Positions 5,164 through 11,618 of a stretch of DNA of 11,618 bases are shown piece after piece. Origin of the DNA: Actinomycetes bacterium (lineage in GTDB: Bacteria; Actinomycetota; Acidimicrobiia; Acidimicrobiales; Palsa-688); NCBI GenBank assembly GCA_021819345.1, contig JAKARG010000051.1:1-11618 (forward strand). The letters are read 5' to 3'. A model generated the notes under the pieces. It was not told the DNA's origin. It saw only the letters and a list, made by a program, of their open reading frames with translations, and did not search any database. The stretch's first letter is position 1; every line of letters starts with the position of its first letter. Made by a program: the position numbers and the translations under genes.

Positions 5164-7719
5164 GTGTCCTCCGTGTCGCCGTCGAGCTCGCTCGGCTCGG
5201 CCTACGAGCCGCCGCTGTCGTTCCAGGGGATCGAGTCGGGTCTCAACACCTCGGCGATCATCAGCGCCTTGATGCAGAGCTACAGCGGCCCCCTCGACGA
5301 CCTCGAGGTCCAGCAGAAGACCGACCAGGCCCAGATCACCGCCTGGCAGACCTTGAGCAGCGACCTGCAGTCCCTGCAGAGCGCGGCCGGCGCGCTGAGC
5401 GCCCCCGGAGCCCTCGACGGGGCAGTGTCGGCGTCGAGCTCGCAGCCGGCGGTGGCCACCGCGACCGCCGGTGCATCTGCCAGCCCGGGGTCGGTGAGCT
5501 TCGTGGTCGACCAGCTGGCCCAGGCGGAGTCGCTCGTGTCCTCGGGCACCGTGGCATCCACGAGCGACGTGGTCGCGGGGGCGAACCTGATGCTCGGCGT
5601 CGGCGGCGCGGCGCTCGGGATCGTCTCGATCGGCGCCGGCAGCGGGGTCGCCGCGGGCGGTCACACGATCAGCGTCACCCAGGCGTCGGCGGGCGCCACG
5701 GTGGAGGGGACCTCGGCCCCCGCAGCGAGCACCACCATCGGCAGTGGCAACGACACCCTCTCGGTGAGCCTCGACGGGGCCGCGGCGGTCACCTACACCC
5801 TGGCCGCCGGCACCTACAGCGCCTCGGAGCTGGCGAGAGCAGTCTCGGTAGCCTCGGGCGGAACGCTCACCGCCTCGGTCGGCAGCTCCGGCCAGCTGGC
5901 GGTGGCGACCACCGAGCAGGGGTCGGCGGCGACCCTGCAGGTCACCGGTGGCAGCGCGCTCGGAGCGCTCGGGCTGTCCAGCTCGACCACGGCGGCCACC
6001 GGCACCGACGCGGTGGTCGAGGTCGACGGCGCCACCAACACGGTGAGCGACATCGCCGGGTCGGGCACCACCACCCTCAGCCTGACCTCCGGCACCGGCG
6101 GCACGATCACCGTCGGGGTGCAGGGCGGGCTCAGCGCCGGCAGCATGCGAGCGGCGCTCGTCTCGACCCTCGGCGGCTCTCTCGGGGGGGTGGTCCAGGC
6201 CATCGACGGCTCCGGGCTCGGGGTGAGCGCCAGCGCGGTCCAGCTCGCTTCGGGGGGCTACGCCCTGGAGGCCACCTCCCAGGCGACCGGCACTGCGGGC
6301 GCGCTCACCATCGATCCCCAGGCCTTTGCCTCCTCACCACTCGGGACGATGGAGACCGCCGGCGCGGCGCAGGACGCGATCATCTCGGTGGGGGGTAGTG
6401 GGGGTCCGCAGGTGAGCTCGCAGACCGACACCTTCTCCGGGCTGCTGCCCGGGGTGAACGTGCAGGTGGCGTCGGTCGGCTCCGCGCCAGTCACCGTCAC
6501 CGTCTCGCCCGACGGGTCGGTGGTCGCCCCGAAGGTCAAGGCTCTCGTCGACGCGGCCAACGCCGTGCTCTCTCAGATCTCCGAGGACACTGCCTACGAT
6601 CCGACGACCAAGACTGCGGGACCGCTGAACGGCCAGTTCGGGGTCTCCGAGCTGGCCAACCAGGTCCTCGCGGTCGTCGGCCAAGCGCTCGGGGAGTCCT
6701 CGCTCGGCTCGGGGGCCACGGCTGCGGGGATCGGCCTCGGCTCCAACGGTACGCTGAGCTTCGACTCCTCGGCATTCAGCGCTGCCTACGACGCCAACCC
6801 GTCGGCGGTGAGCGCGATGCTCAGCCAGGGTGGTAGCTGGGAGCCGTCCTCGTCGGCCTACGCCGGGCAGGTGAGCCTGGTGACCGCCACGAACGGGACG
6901 GCTCCGGGTAGCTACAGCGTCACCATCTCCCATGCGGCCACCCAGGCCGTCGACACCGGCACCGTCGGCTTCGTCTCCGGCTCCTCGACCGTCGGCTCCT
7001 CGGGTGCCTACACCGTCACCGACGGATCGGCGAGCGCAACCTACGACTTCTCCTCGGGCCAGACCCTGTCCCAGGTCGTCTCCGGGCTCGACGCTGCCTT
7101 CGCCCACGCCGGGATCGACCTTTCCGCCGAGCTCACCACGACCGGCTCCGGGCTCACCGGCATCGGGATCGTCTCCGCCGCCTACGGCTCGGCGCAGAGC
7201 TTCACCGTCTCCGCATCGGGCACCGACGCCTTCGGGTTGGCCTCGTCTGCGGCCTTCACCGGCACCGACGTCGCCGGGACCATCGACGGGGTGGCTGCGA
7301 CCGGTACCGGTCAGATCCTCGCCGTCGCACCGGGAACCCCGCAGCTCGGTGGCCTGGCCCTGCAGGTCACGACCCCGTCGGTCTCATCGCCAACCACCAT
7401 CGGGAGCTTCGACTACACCCCCGGGCTCGCCCAGGGCCTCGCCAGCCTCGCCGCCAGCTCCACTGCCCCCGGCAGCGGGCTCGTGTCCACGAGCATCGCA
7501 GGCCTCCAGGCCGACTCGGGGACCCTGAGCGGGCAGATCTCCCTCGAGCAGCAGGTCGTCGACCAGGAGCGGTCGATGCTCGTCCAGGAGTTCAACCAGC
7601 TGGAGACCTCGCTGGCCCAGATCAAGGGACAGGGATCCATGCTCGGGGCCGCTCTCGGCGGGTCCAGCACTTCCGCTGCTTCTGCTTCTACTTCCAGCGC
7701 CACCACCCAAGGAGGCTGA
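5164..7719 (+). CDS. fliD: Flagellar filament cap protein FliD, enlarged
   Basis: FliD forms the cap at the filament tip under which flagellin folds. At 851 residues it is longer than most FliD proteins (roughly 400-700). The FliD_N region is ~20-120 (GIESGLNTSAIISALM, then GSVSFVVDQLAQAES). Flagellin_IN-like modules end near residues 280 (TGTDAVVEVDG), 403 (AQDAIISVGG) and 700 (TGTDVAGTIDG). FliD_C begins near 420 (TFSGLLPGV) and continues to ~570 with APKVKALVDAANAVL. A further module at ~580-705 interrupts it before the terminal D0-like coil at ~780-835 (EQQVVDQERSMLVQEFN). The tail is low-complexity Ser/Ala/Thr. Only five Lys and three Arg were counted. GTG at 5164 is used; AGGAG at 5148-5152 is 11 bases upstream, slightly far, so the second GTG at 5173 is possible. 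fliS follows two bases after the stop. Confidence 0.93.
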   Translation: MSSVSPSSSLGSAYEPPLSFQGIESGLNTSAIISALMQSYSGPLDDLEVQQKTDQAQITAWQTLSSDLQSLQSAAGALSAPGALDGAVSASSSQPAVATATAGASASPGSVSFVVDQLAQAESLVSSGTVASTSDVVAGANLMLGVGGAALGIVSIGAGSGVAAGGHTISVTQASAGATVEGTSAPAASTTIGSGNDTLSVSLDGAAAVTYTLAAGTYSASELARAVSVASGGTLTASVGSSGQLAVATTEQGSAATLQVTGGSALGALGLSSSTTAATGTDAVVEVDGATNTVSDIAGSGTTTLSLTSGTGGTITVGVQGGLSAGSMRAALVSTLGGSLGGVVQAIDGSGLGVSASAVQLASGGYALEATSQATGTAGALTIDPQAFASSPLGTMETAGAAQDAIISVGGSGGPQVSSQTDTFSGLLPGVNVQVASVGSAPVTVTVSPDGSVVAPKVKALVDAANAVLSQISEDTAYDPTTKTAGPLNGQFGVSELANQVLAVVGQALGESSLGSGATAAGIGLGSNGTLSFDSSAFSAAYDANPSAVSAMLSQGGSWEPSSSAYAGQVSLVTATNGTAPGSYSVTISHAATQAVDTGTVGFVSGSSTVGSSGAYTVTDGSASATYDFSSGQTLSQVVSGLDAAFAHAGIDLSAELTTTGSGLTGIGIVSAAYGSAQSFTVSASGTDAFGLASSAAFTGTDVAGTIDGVAATGTGQILAVAPGTPQLGGLALQVTTPSVSSPTTIGSFDYTPGLAQGLASLAASSTAPGSGLVSTSIAGLQADSGTLSGQISLEQQVVDQERSMLVQEFNQLETSLAQIKGQGSMLGAALGGSSTSAASASTSSATTQGG

Positions 7720-7721
7720 CC

Positions 7722-8117
7722 ATGGCCGACACCGCCACCGCCTATCGCAGCCGGGCCGCAGAGACCTCGAGCGGCCCCCGGCTGATCGTGGCGCTCTACG
7801 AGCGGCTCACCACGGACCTGCACGTGGCCCTCGACGCCCTGGAGGTTCACGGGGACCTCTTCGTCGCGTCGGAGTCCTTGGTGCATGCCCAGCAGGTCCT
7901 GCTCGTCCTGCGCACCTCTCTCGACCCCGACGGGTTCCGCGGCGCCAGAGAGCTCTTGGACGTCTACGCATTCTTGGAGCGCGAGCTCATCCGGGCCAAC
8001 CTGGCCAAGGACCCTGTCGGAGTTCGCGGTTGCCTCGAGGTGCTCGAGCCGCTGCGCGCGGCGTGGGCCGGCGCAGTCGAGGCGGTGGAACGTGGACTGG
8101 TCCCGCTGGCTGGATGA
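7722..8117 (+). CDS. fliS: Flagellin export chaperone FliS
   Basis: FliS is a small cytoplasmic four-helix chaperone that binds the C-terminal end of flagellin, stops early polymerisation and presents it to the FlhA export gate. This ORF has 131 residues, the usual family size. Family-like features are an N-terminal AYRSRA segment, a first helix SGPRLIVALYERLTTDLHVA, and a later helix region ELLDVYAFLERELIRANL followed by an acidic/hydrophobic C-terminal helix. AAGGAGG at 7709-7715 is six bases before the ATG, and the gene starts two bases after fliD ends, so they are one transcript. Its end overlaps the next small ORF. Function is inferred from family and context. Confidence 0.92.
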   Translation: MADTATAYRSRAAETSSGPRLIVALYERLTTDLHVALDALEVHGDLFVASESLVHAQQVLLVLRTSLDPDGFRGARELLDVYAFLERELIRANLAKDPVGVRGCLEVLEPLRAAWAGAVEAVERGLVPLAG

Positions 8118-8376
8118 GGCGGCAGCTCGGGCGGCCGCCGTGCGCGAAGAGCGCGCTCCGGGCGCAGCGCTCCCCACGCTCCGCCCGTTGGCAGCTCCCC
8201 CCGCTGGCAAGGTTCCCCCGGAGCTGGAGGGGCGTGCTAGGTCGGTCCTCGCCGCAACCCTCGAAGCGGAGGCGGCGCTCGCAGCCCGGCGGGAGGTCGT
8301 GGCTGGCCGGCTCGGCCGCCTGAGGCGGGCGGCTGGCAGGACCCGTCTGCCGAGCATCGTGGTCACCACGCTGTAG
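8092..8376 (+). CDS. Small helical protein in the fliT position
   Basis: Hypothetical protein of 94 residues, starting at GTG inside the end of fliS (26-base overlap). GAGG at 8079-8082 gives a nine-base spacer. The sequence begins VDWSRWLDEAAARAAAV, has a Pro/Ala-rich middle, then a long predicted helix at ~48-80 (ELEGRARSVLAATLEAEAAL) and a basic end (RLGRLRRAAGRTR). Size, helix content and position after fliS match FliT/FlgN-type flagellar chaperones, which bind FliD or the hook-associated proteins. No diagnostic motif was recognised, so the name is not assigned. The alternative ATG frame at 8114 gives an Arg/Ser/Pro-rich peptide typical of a shadow frame. No membrane segment is seen. Confidence 0.6.
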   Translation: MDWSRWLDEAAARAAAVREERAPGAALPTLRPLAAPPAGKVPPELEGRARSVLAATLEAEAALAARREVVAGRLGRLRRAAGRTRLPSIVVTTL

Positions 8377-8377
8377 C

Positions 8378-8415
8378 CGGCGCCCGGCAACCTTGCGCCC
8401 GGCAACCCGGCGCCG
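8378..8415. terminator. Weak inverted repeat between convergent genes
   Basis: CGGCGCC at 8378-8384 can pair with GGCGCCG at 8409-8415 around a 24-base loop; a smaller TTGC/GCAA stem lies inside at 8393-8405. The place, between a plus-strand operon end and the minus-strand sigma gene, suits a bidirectional terminator, but the stem is short and no T-tract follows. The rest of the gap to 8489 shows nothing recognisable. Confidence 0.3.
8380..8407 (+). repeat. 13-bp direct repeat in convergent gap
   Basis: GCGCCCGGCAACC occurs at 8380-8392 and again at 8395-8407, two bases apart, directly after the stop of the fliT-position ORF. It could be replication slippage or paired binding half-sites; nothing else supports a function. 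Confidence 0.6.
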
Positions 8416-8489
8416 CCTCTGGCGGTCGTCGGTGGCGCAGGGGCCGAACCTGCTCCAGGGCGGGCGACTGCTCGCTCCGGGGAAGCTGC

Positions 8490-9290
8490 TCAGGAGGCGG
8501 GGGCCACCGTCCAGCCGGCCGGCGTGGCGCCGGGCGGAGAGACGTCGAGCAGCATGCGCAGCCTGGAGACCGCCCGGGAGCGCAGCTGGCTCACCCGGCT
8601 CTCGGTGACCCCGAGGATCTCACCGATCTCGACCAGCCGGAGCCCTTCCAGGTAGTAGAGCGTCACGACCGCCCGCTCCCGCTCGGGGAGCTCGACCAGA
8701 GCGGACCGCAGCCGTCTGAGCGCCAGCTCCCCGTCGAGGGTCTCCAGGACCTCTTCGAAGCGCTCGTCCTCGTAGCCTGGGTCGGTCCCGTGCTCCTCGC
8801 CCGCCTCGAGGCTGACCGGAGCGGTGGCGACGTGCATCTCGACCGCCTCGACGGCGCCGACGGCGATGCCGGCCGCCTCGGCCAGCTCGTCGCGACTGGC
8901 GTGGCGACCGAGACGGTGCTCGAGGTCCGAGCGGACCTCGCCCAGGTGGCGGGCACGGGAGCGAACCTGGCGGGGGAGGCGGTCGAGCTGGCGGAGCTGG
9001 TCGAGGATCGCCCCCTTGATCCGTGCGACGGCGTAGGTCTGGAACTTCCACCCCGGGGTGGCGTCGAAGCGCTCCACTGCGTCGATCAGCCCGATCAGCC
9101 CGTAGCTCACCAGGTCCTCGGGGTCGCTGCGGCTGCGTAGCTCGGGGGAGAGCCGGCCCACGACCCACTTCACGAGCGGCGAGTAGACGAGCACCAGCCG
9201 GTTACGGTTCTCGAGCGTCGGCGAGTCCGAGTAAGCGGACCACAGGGAGCTGGTCGCAGCGTTGCGCCGCCGGTCGTCGTCGTCCGCCAT
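8490..9290 (-). CDS. fliA: RNA polymerase sigma factor, FliA/WhiG family (sigma-28)
   Basis: Directs RNA polymerase to late flagellar promoters. The 266 residues have the family layout without region 1. Region 2 is ~30-110, with LVLVYSPLVKWVVGRL, the core-binding/melting segment EDLVSYGLIGLIDAVERFD and GWKFQTYAVARIKGAILD. Region 3 is ~110-160 (ARHLGEVRSDLEHRLGR, DELAEAAGI). Region 4 is ~190-247 with LPERERAVVTLYYLEGL and a helix-turn-helix EIGEILGVTESRVSQLRSRA. LDQLRQLDRLPRQVR is typical of FliA/WhiG and not of SigB-type factors. ATG at 9290 is the first possible start in the frame; its ribosome site is poor (AGAGG about 14 bases upstream). The gene is divergent from flhA and convergent with the fliD-fliS unit. 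No anti-sigma factor FlgM lies in the window. A WhiG-like sporulation role is unlikely given the context. Confidence 0.93.
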   Translation of the reverse strand: MADDDDRRRNAATSSLWSAYSDSPTLENRNRLVLVYSPLVKWVVGRLSPELRSRSDPEDLVSYGLIGLIDAVERFDATPGWKFQTYAVARIKGAILDQLRQLDRLPRQVRSRARHLGEVRSDLEHRLGRHASRDELAEAAGIAVGAVEAVEMHVATAPVSLEAGEEHGTDPGYEDERFEEVLETLDGELALRRLRSALVELPERERAVVTLYYLEGLRLVEIGEILGVTESRVSQLRSRAVSRLRMLLDVSPPGATPAGWTVAPAS

Positions 9291-9389
9291 GTGGTCGGGA
9301 TCGACCTCTGCGCCCCGCAGGTTGAGCAGCTCGTGGCGCTCGGGCTCGGGGGTTCAGGCTCGGCGGCGCGCTTCCGATGGAAGACCTCG
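9291..9389. promoter_or_regulatory. Divergent fliA/flhA intergenic region
   Basis: The 99 bases between the two start codons must hold control signals for both genes unless flhA is read through from farther left. No convincing -10 element was found on either strand. The frame of flhA is open through this region, but the protein it would add has no FlhA character. Confidence 0.4.
9371..9383 (+). promoter_or_regulatory. Hairpin covering the flhA ribosome site
   Basis: CTTCC (9371-9375) can pair with GGAAG (9379-9383) around a three-base loop. GGAAG is also the best Shine-Dalgarno match for flhA, six bases before the ATG at 9390. The stem could lower initiation of flhA, which is needed in few copies. 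Five base pairs could be chance. Confidence 0.3.
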
Positions 9390-11450
9390 ATGGCTGCACC
9401 CCCCGGAAAGCGCCGGTCGATCCCGACGGTCGCAGTCCCGATCCTCGTGATCGCAGTGGTGGCGATGCTCGTCATCCCGCTCCCGACGTGGGTCCTCGAC
9501 CTGTTGATCTCGGCCAACATCGCAGCCGCAGTGGTGGTCCTGCTCACCGCCATGCAGGTCAGCCGGCCCCTCGACTTCTCGGTCTTCCCGACGCTGCTGC
9601 TCATCGCGACCATGTTCCGCCTGGCGCTCAACGTGAGCGTCACCCGCCTGGTGCTGCTGCACGGCTACGCCGGTTCGGTCATCGAGTCCTTCGGGCACTT
9701 CGTGGTCGGAGGGTCGCTGCTGGTCGGACTGGTGGTGTTCCTCATCCTCATCGTCATCCAGTTCGTGGTGATCACCAACGGTGCGGGCCGGGTCGCCGAG
9801 GTGGCCGCCCGCTTCACCCTCGATGCGATGCCCGGCAAGCAGATGGCCATCGACGCCGACCTGCACGCCGGCCTCATCGACGACGTCACCGCTCGCCGGC
9901 GGCGCCAGGAGGTCGCCGACGAGGCCGACTTCTACGGGGCGATGGACGGGGCTTCGAAGTTCGTGAAGGGCGACGCCATCGCCGCCCTCGTGATCGTCGT
10001 GGTCAACTTGGTGGGTGGGCTCGCCACCGGAGTGCTCGTCAAGCACGAGCCGATCTCCCAAGCGATCCGCACCTACAGCCTCCTGTCGATCGGCGACGGT
10101 CTGGTGTCGCAGATACCGGCGCTGCTCCTGTCGCTCTCGACCGGGATCATCGTCACCCGGGCGGCGACCGAGCAGGACCTCGGGCAGAGCTTCTTCACCC
10201 AGCTCGGCAGGCACAAGACCGTCGTGCGGGCAGCAGGTGTGGTCATGCTCGTGCTGGCCGCAGTCCCGGGGTTGCCCAAGATCCCCTTCGTGGTGGTGGG
10301 CGCCGGCGTCGTGCTGGTCGCCGGCCGCCTGCCCGGCGCTGGTGGTGACGATATTGCGGAGCCGACGACGGTGCCTGCCGCCGACCTGCCAGATCGCCCG
10401 GAGGCGCTGGCTGCCGAGACCCGCATCGAGCCCCTCGAGCTCGAGCTCGGGGTAGCGGCGATCGACTTGGTGGACCGGGACAAGGGCGGCGACCTGCTCT
10501 CCCGGGTGCGAGCGCTGCGCAAGAGCCTGGCGCGCGAGCTCGGCCTCGTGATCCCACCAGTGCACACCCGGGACAACCTCGACCTCCCCGCCGCCACCTA
10601 CAGGATCCGAGTCCACGGGGTGGACGTGGGCGAGGGTGAGGTCCCCCCGGGGCGCCTTCTGGCCCTCGGTCGGGGGATCGAGACGTTGCCGGGCGAGCCG
10701 ACCACGGACCCGGCTTTCGGAGGGCCGGCTCGCTGGATCGGCCTGGAGCAGCGCCACCTGGCCAGCGTGCTCGGGGCCACGGTCGTCGATCGCTCCTCGG
10801 TGGTCACCACCCACCTGGCCGAGGTGGCCCGCACCCACGCAGCGGAGCTGCTCTCCCGCCAGGACGTGAAGGTCCTGCTGGACGGCCTGAAGCTGCGCTC
10901 GCCAGCAGTGGTCGAGGAGATGGCCACCGCCTCGGTCGGCCTGTCCGACGTCCATGGCGTGCTGCGGGGGCTGCTCGAAGAGCAGGTCGCCATCCGGGAC
11001 CTCGGTCGCATCGTCGAGGCCGTGACCGACCAGGCCCGGGTCGCAAGGGACCCCGACAGCCTGCTCGAGGCGGCCCGGCTCGTGCTCGGGCCGGCGATCT
11101 GCGCAGCGCTGGCCGAGGACGGGAGGCTGTCGGTCCTGACCGTCGACCCGCTCTACGAGGCGGACCTGCTGCAAGCGCTCCGCAACGGCGAGCGCGGCAG
11201 GATCCTCGGTGTCCCGCCCTCGGAAGCCGCCGCTCTCGTCGCCGAGGTGCTCCGCCTCGCCCGGGAGGCCGAGTCCGGCGGCTCGCTCCCGGCCCTGCTC
11301 TCGGGCAACCGGCTCCGCCTGGCGCTCCGCCGGCTGATCTCGCCCAGCCTGCCGAGGATGGCCTTCGTGGCGGTCGGCGAGGTGGGGCGCAACCTGGTCC
11401 TGGTCCCGAAAGGAGTGCTGAACCGTGTCGACGCTGCTGTTCGAGGGTGA
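9390..11450 (+). CDS. flhA: Flagellar export gate protein FlhA
   Basis: FlhA is the inner-membrane core of the flagellar type III export gate; it couples proton flow to export and docks chaperone-substrate complexes such as FliS-flagellin. ATG at 9390 gives 686 residues, the normal size, and a basic N-terminus before the first membrane helix (~12-30). GTG at 9291 would add 33 residues of no family character. Hydrophobic helices fill ~12-130 and ~195-330, consistent with the eight helices of the family. Between them is the cytoplasmic FHIPEP loop: RVAEVAARFTLDAMPGKQM (134-152), then MDGASKFVKGD (185-195) with its conserved Asp/Lys residues. The cytosolic domain follows (~340-686): LARELGLVIPPVHTRDN, ATVVDRSSVVTTHL and RQDVKVLLDGLKL, ending with AFVAVGEVGRN. 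Nothing is missing. The end overlaps the next gene by 26 bases, implying coupled translation. Confidence 0.97.
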   Translation: MAAPPGKRRSIPTVAVPILVIAVVAMLVIPLPTWVLDLLISANIAAAVVVLLTAMQVSRPLDFSVFPTLLLIATMFRLALNVSVTRLVLLHGYAGSVIESFGHFVVGGSLLVGLVVFLILIVIQFVVITNGAGRVAEVAARFTLDAMPGKQMAIDADLHAGLIDDVTARRRRQEVADEADFYGAMDGASKFVKGDAIAALVIVVVNLVGGLATGVLVKHEPISQAIRTYSLLSIGDGLVSQIPALLLSLSTGIIVTRAATEQDLGQSFFTQLGRHKTVVRAAGVVMLVLAAVPGLPKIPFVVVGAGVVLVAGRLPGAGGDDIAEPTTVPAADLPDRPEALAAETRIEPLELELGVAAIDLVDRDKGGDLLSRVRALRKSLARELGLVIPPVHTRDNLDLPAATYRIRVHGVDVGEGEVPPGRLLALGRGIETLPGEPTTDPAFGGPARWIGLEQRHLASVLGATVVDRSSVVTTHLAEVARTHAAELLSRQDVKVLLDGLKLRSPAVVEEMATASVGLSDVHGVLRGLLEEQVAIRDLGRIVEAVTDQARVARDPDSLLEAARLVLGPAICAALAEDGRLSVLTVDPLYEADLLQALRNGERGRILGVPPSEAAALVAEVLRLAREAESGGSLPALLSGNRLRLALRRLISPSLPRMAFVAVGEVGRNLVLVPKGVLNRVDAAVRG

Positions 11451-11618
11451 GGACCTCGGTGTACTGCGGGAACGGGTCCGCGCGGAGGTGGGGGCATCTG
11501 CGCGGATAGTCCGGGCGGGCCGGGTCCGCCGTGGCGGCTTCGCCGGCTTCTTCGTCCGAGAGGCCTACCAGCTCGAGGTGGAGACCGACCATCGAGCGGG
11601 AGCGACGACCGGCGGAGC
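11425..11618 (+). CDS. flhF: Probable FlhF, N-terminal fragment
   Basis: The first 64 codons of a gene that leaves the window. GTG at 11425 lies inside the end of flhA and has AAAGGAG at 11409-11415, nine bases upstream. The peptide (STLLFEGEDLGVLRERVRA, then EVGASARIVRAGRVRRGG, then FAGFFVREAYQLEVE) resembles the N-terminal B domain that precedes the SRP-type GTPase in FlhF, where a short strand, a helix, a GxxAxIV turn and a GG(x)GFF stretch recur. flhF directly after flhA is a common flagellar order. FlhF sets flagellar number and position at the membrane. The GTPase domain is not in the window, so the call rests on a short segment and gene order. Confidence 0.65.
   Translation, partial: MSTLLFEGEDLGVLRERVRAEVGASARIVRAGRVRRGGFAGFFVREAYQLEVETDHRAGATTGG

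Noticed and set aside
2669..5272. 867-codon open frame on the plus strand running through the flagellin gene
   Set aside because: It is out of frame with flagellin and antisense to the glycosyltransferase, and its composition is shadow-like (long Arg/Pro/Gly runs).
5400..7700. Short Ser/Gly/Thr-rich tandem repeats in fliD as a variable-number repeat
   Set aside because: The composition is biased but no fixed repeat unit recurs in register at the DNA level.
8114..8323. ATG start overlapping the fliS stop in the ATGA arrangement
   Set aside because: The overlap is attractive, but the product is a short Arg/Ser/Pro-rich peptide; the frame from GTG 8092 looks like a real helical protein.
9354..11174. 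606-codon minus-strand frame opposite flhA
   Set aside because: It is rich in His, Asp, Gln and Arg as expected of the complement of a hydrophobic GC-rich gene, and flhA is unambiguous.

Overview
The window is a slice of a flagellar gene cluster from a high-GC bacterium (about 70% G+C by eye; nearly all third codon positions are G or C). The gene content (flagellin, cap, export chaperones, FliA/WhiG-type sigma factor, FlhA, probable FlhF), the codon usage and the strong GAGG/AAGGAG ribosome sites fit an actinobacterium. The near-absence of Lys and Arg in the secreted filament proteins hints at an acid-living lineage such as Acidimicrobiia. Both taxonomic points are inference; no rRNA or marker gene is present.

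Layout, left to right. (1) Positions 1-4102, minus strand: one uninterrupted reading frame of at least 1367 codons that leaves the window at its 3' end. It encodes a multidomain sugar-transfer protein: GT2, a second GT2 of the LgtF/WaaE type, TPR-like helices, a SAM-dependent methyltransferase, a third GT2, and the start of a GT4-type glycosyltransferase. (2) Positions 4103-4235: a divergent intergenic region with a sigma-28-like promoter candidate and a small leader hairpin. (3) Positions 4236-8376, plus strand: flagellin, a strong hairpin, an unusually large FliD cap protein, FliS, and a small overlapping ORF in the usual fliT position. (4) Positions 8377-8489: a convergent gap with a 13-bp direct repeat and a weak inverted repeat. 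(5) Positions 8490-9290, minus strand: flagellar sigma factor. (6) Positions 9291-9389: a divergent gap. (7) Positions 9390-11618, plus strand: flhA, then the overlapping start of a probable flhF.

The parts fit one programme. FlhA (with FlhF) builds and places the export gate. The sigma factor would switch on late genes, flagellin first. FliS and probably a FliT-like protein escort filament subunits, and FliD caps the filament. The giant glycosyltransferase, divergent from the flagellin gene and with its own good ribosome site, is best read as a flagellin glycan-assembly enzyme. That role rests on context and domain content only.

The most unusual items are the fused GT2-GT2-TPR-methyltransferase-GT2-GT4 protein, the arginine-free flagellin, and the enlarged FliD with repeated modules. 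No tRNA, rRNA, CRISPR array, insertion sequence or attachment site was seen. No stretch longer than 300 bases lacks a gene.
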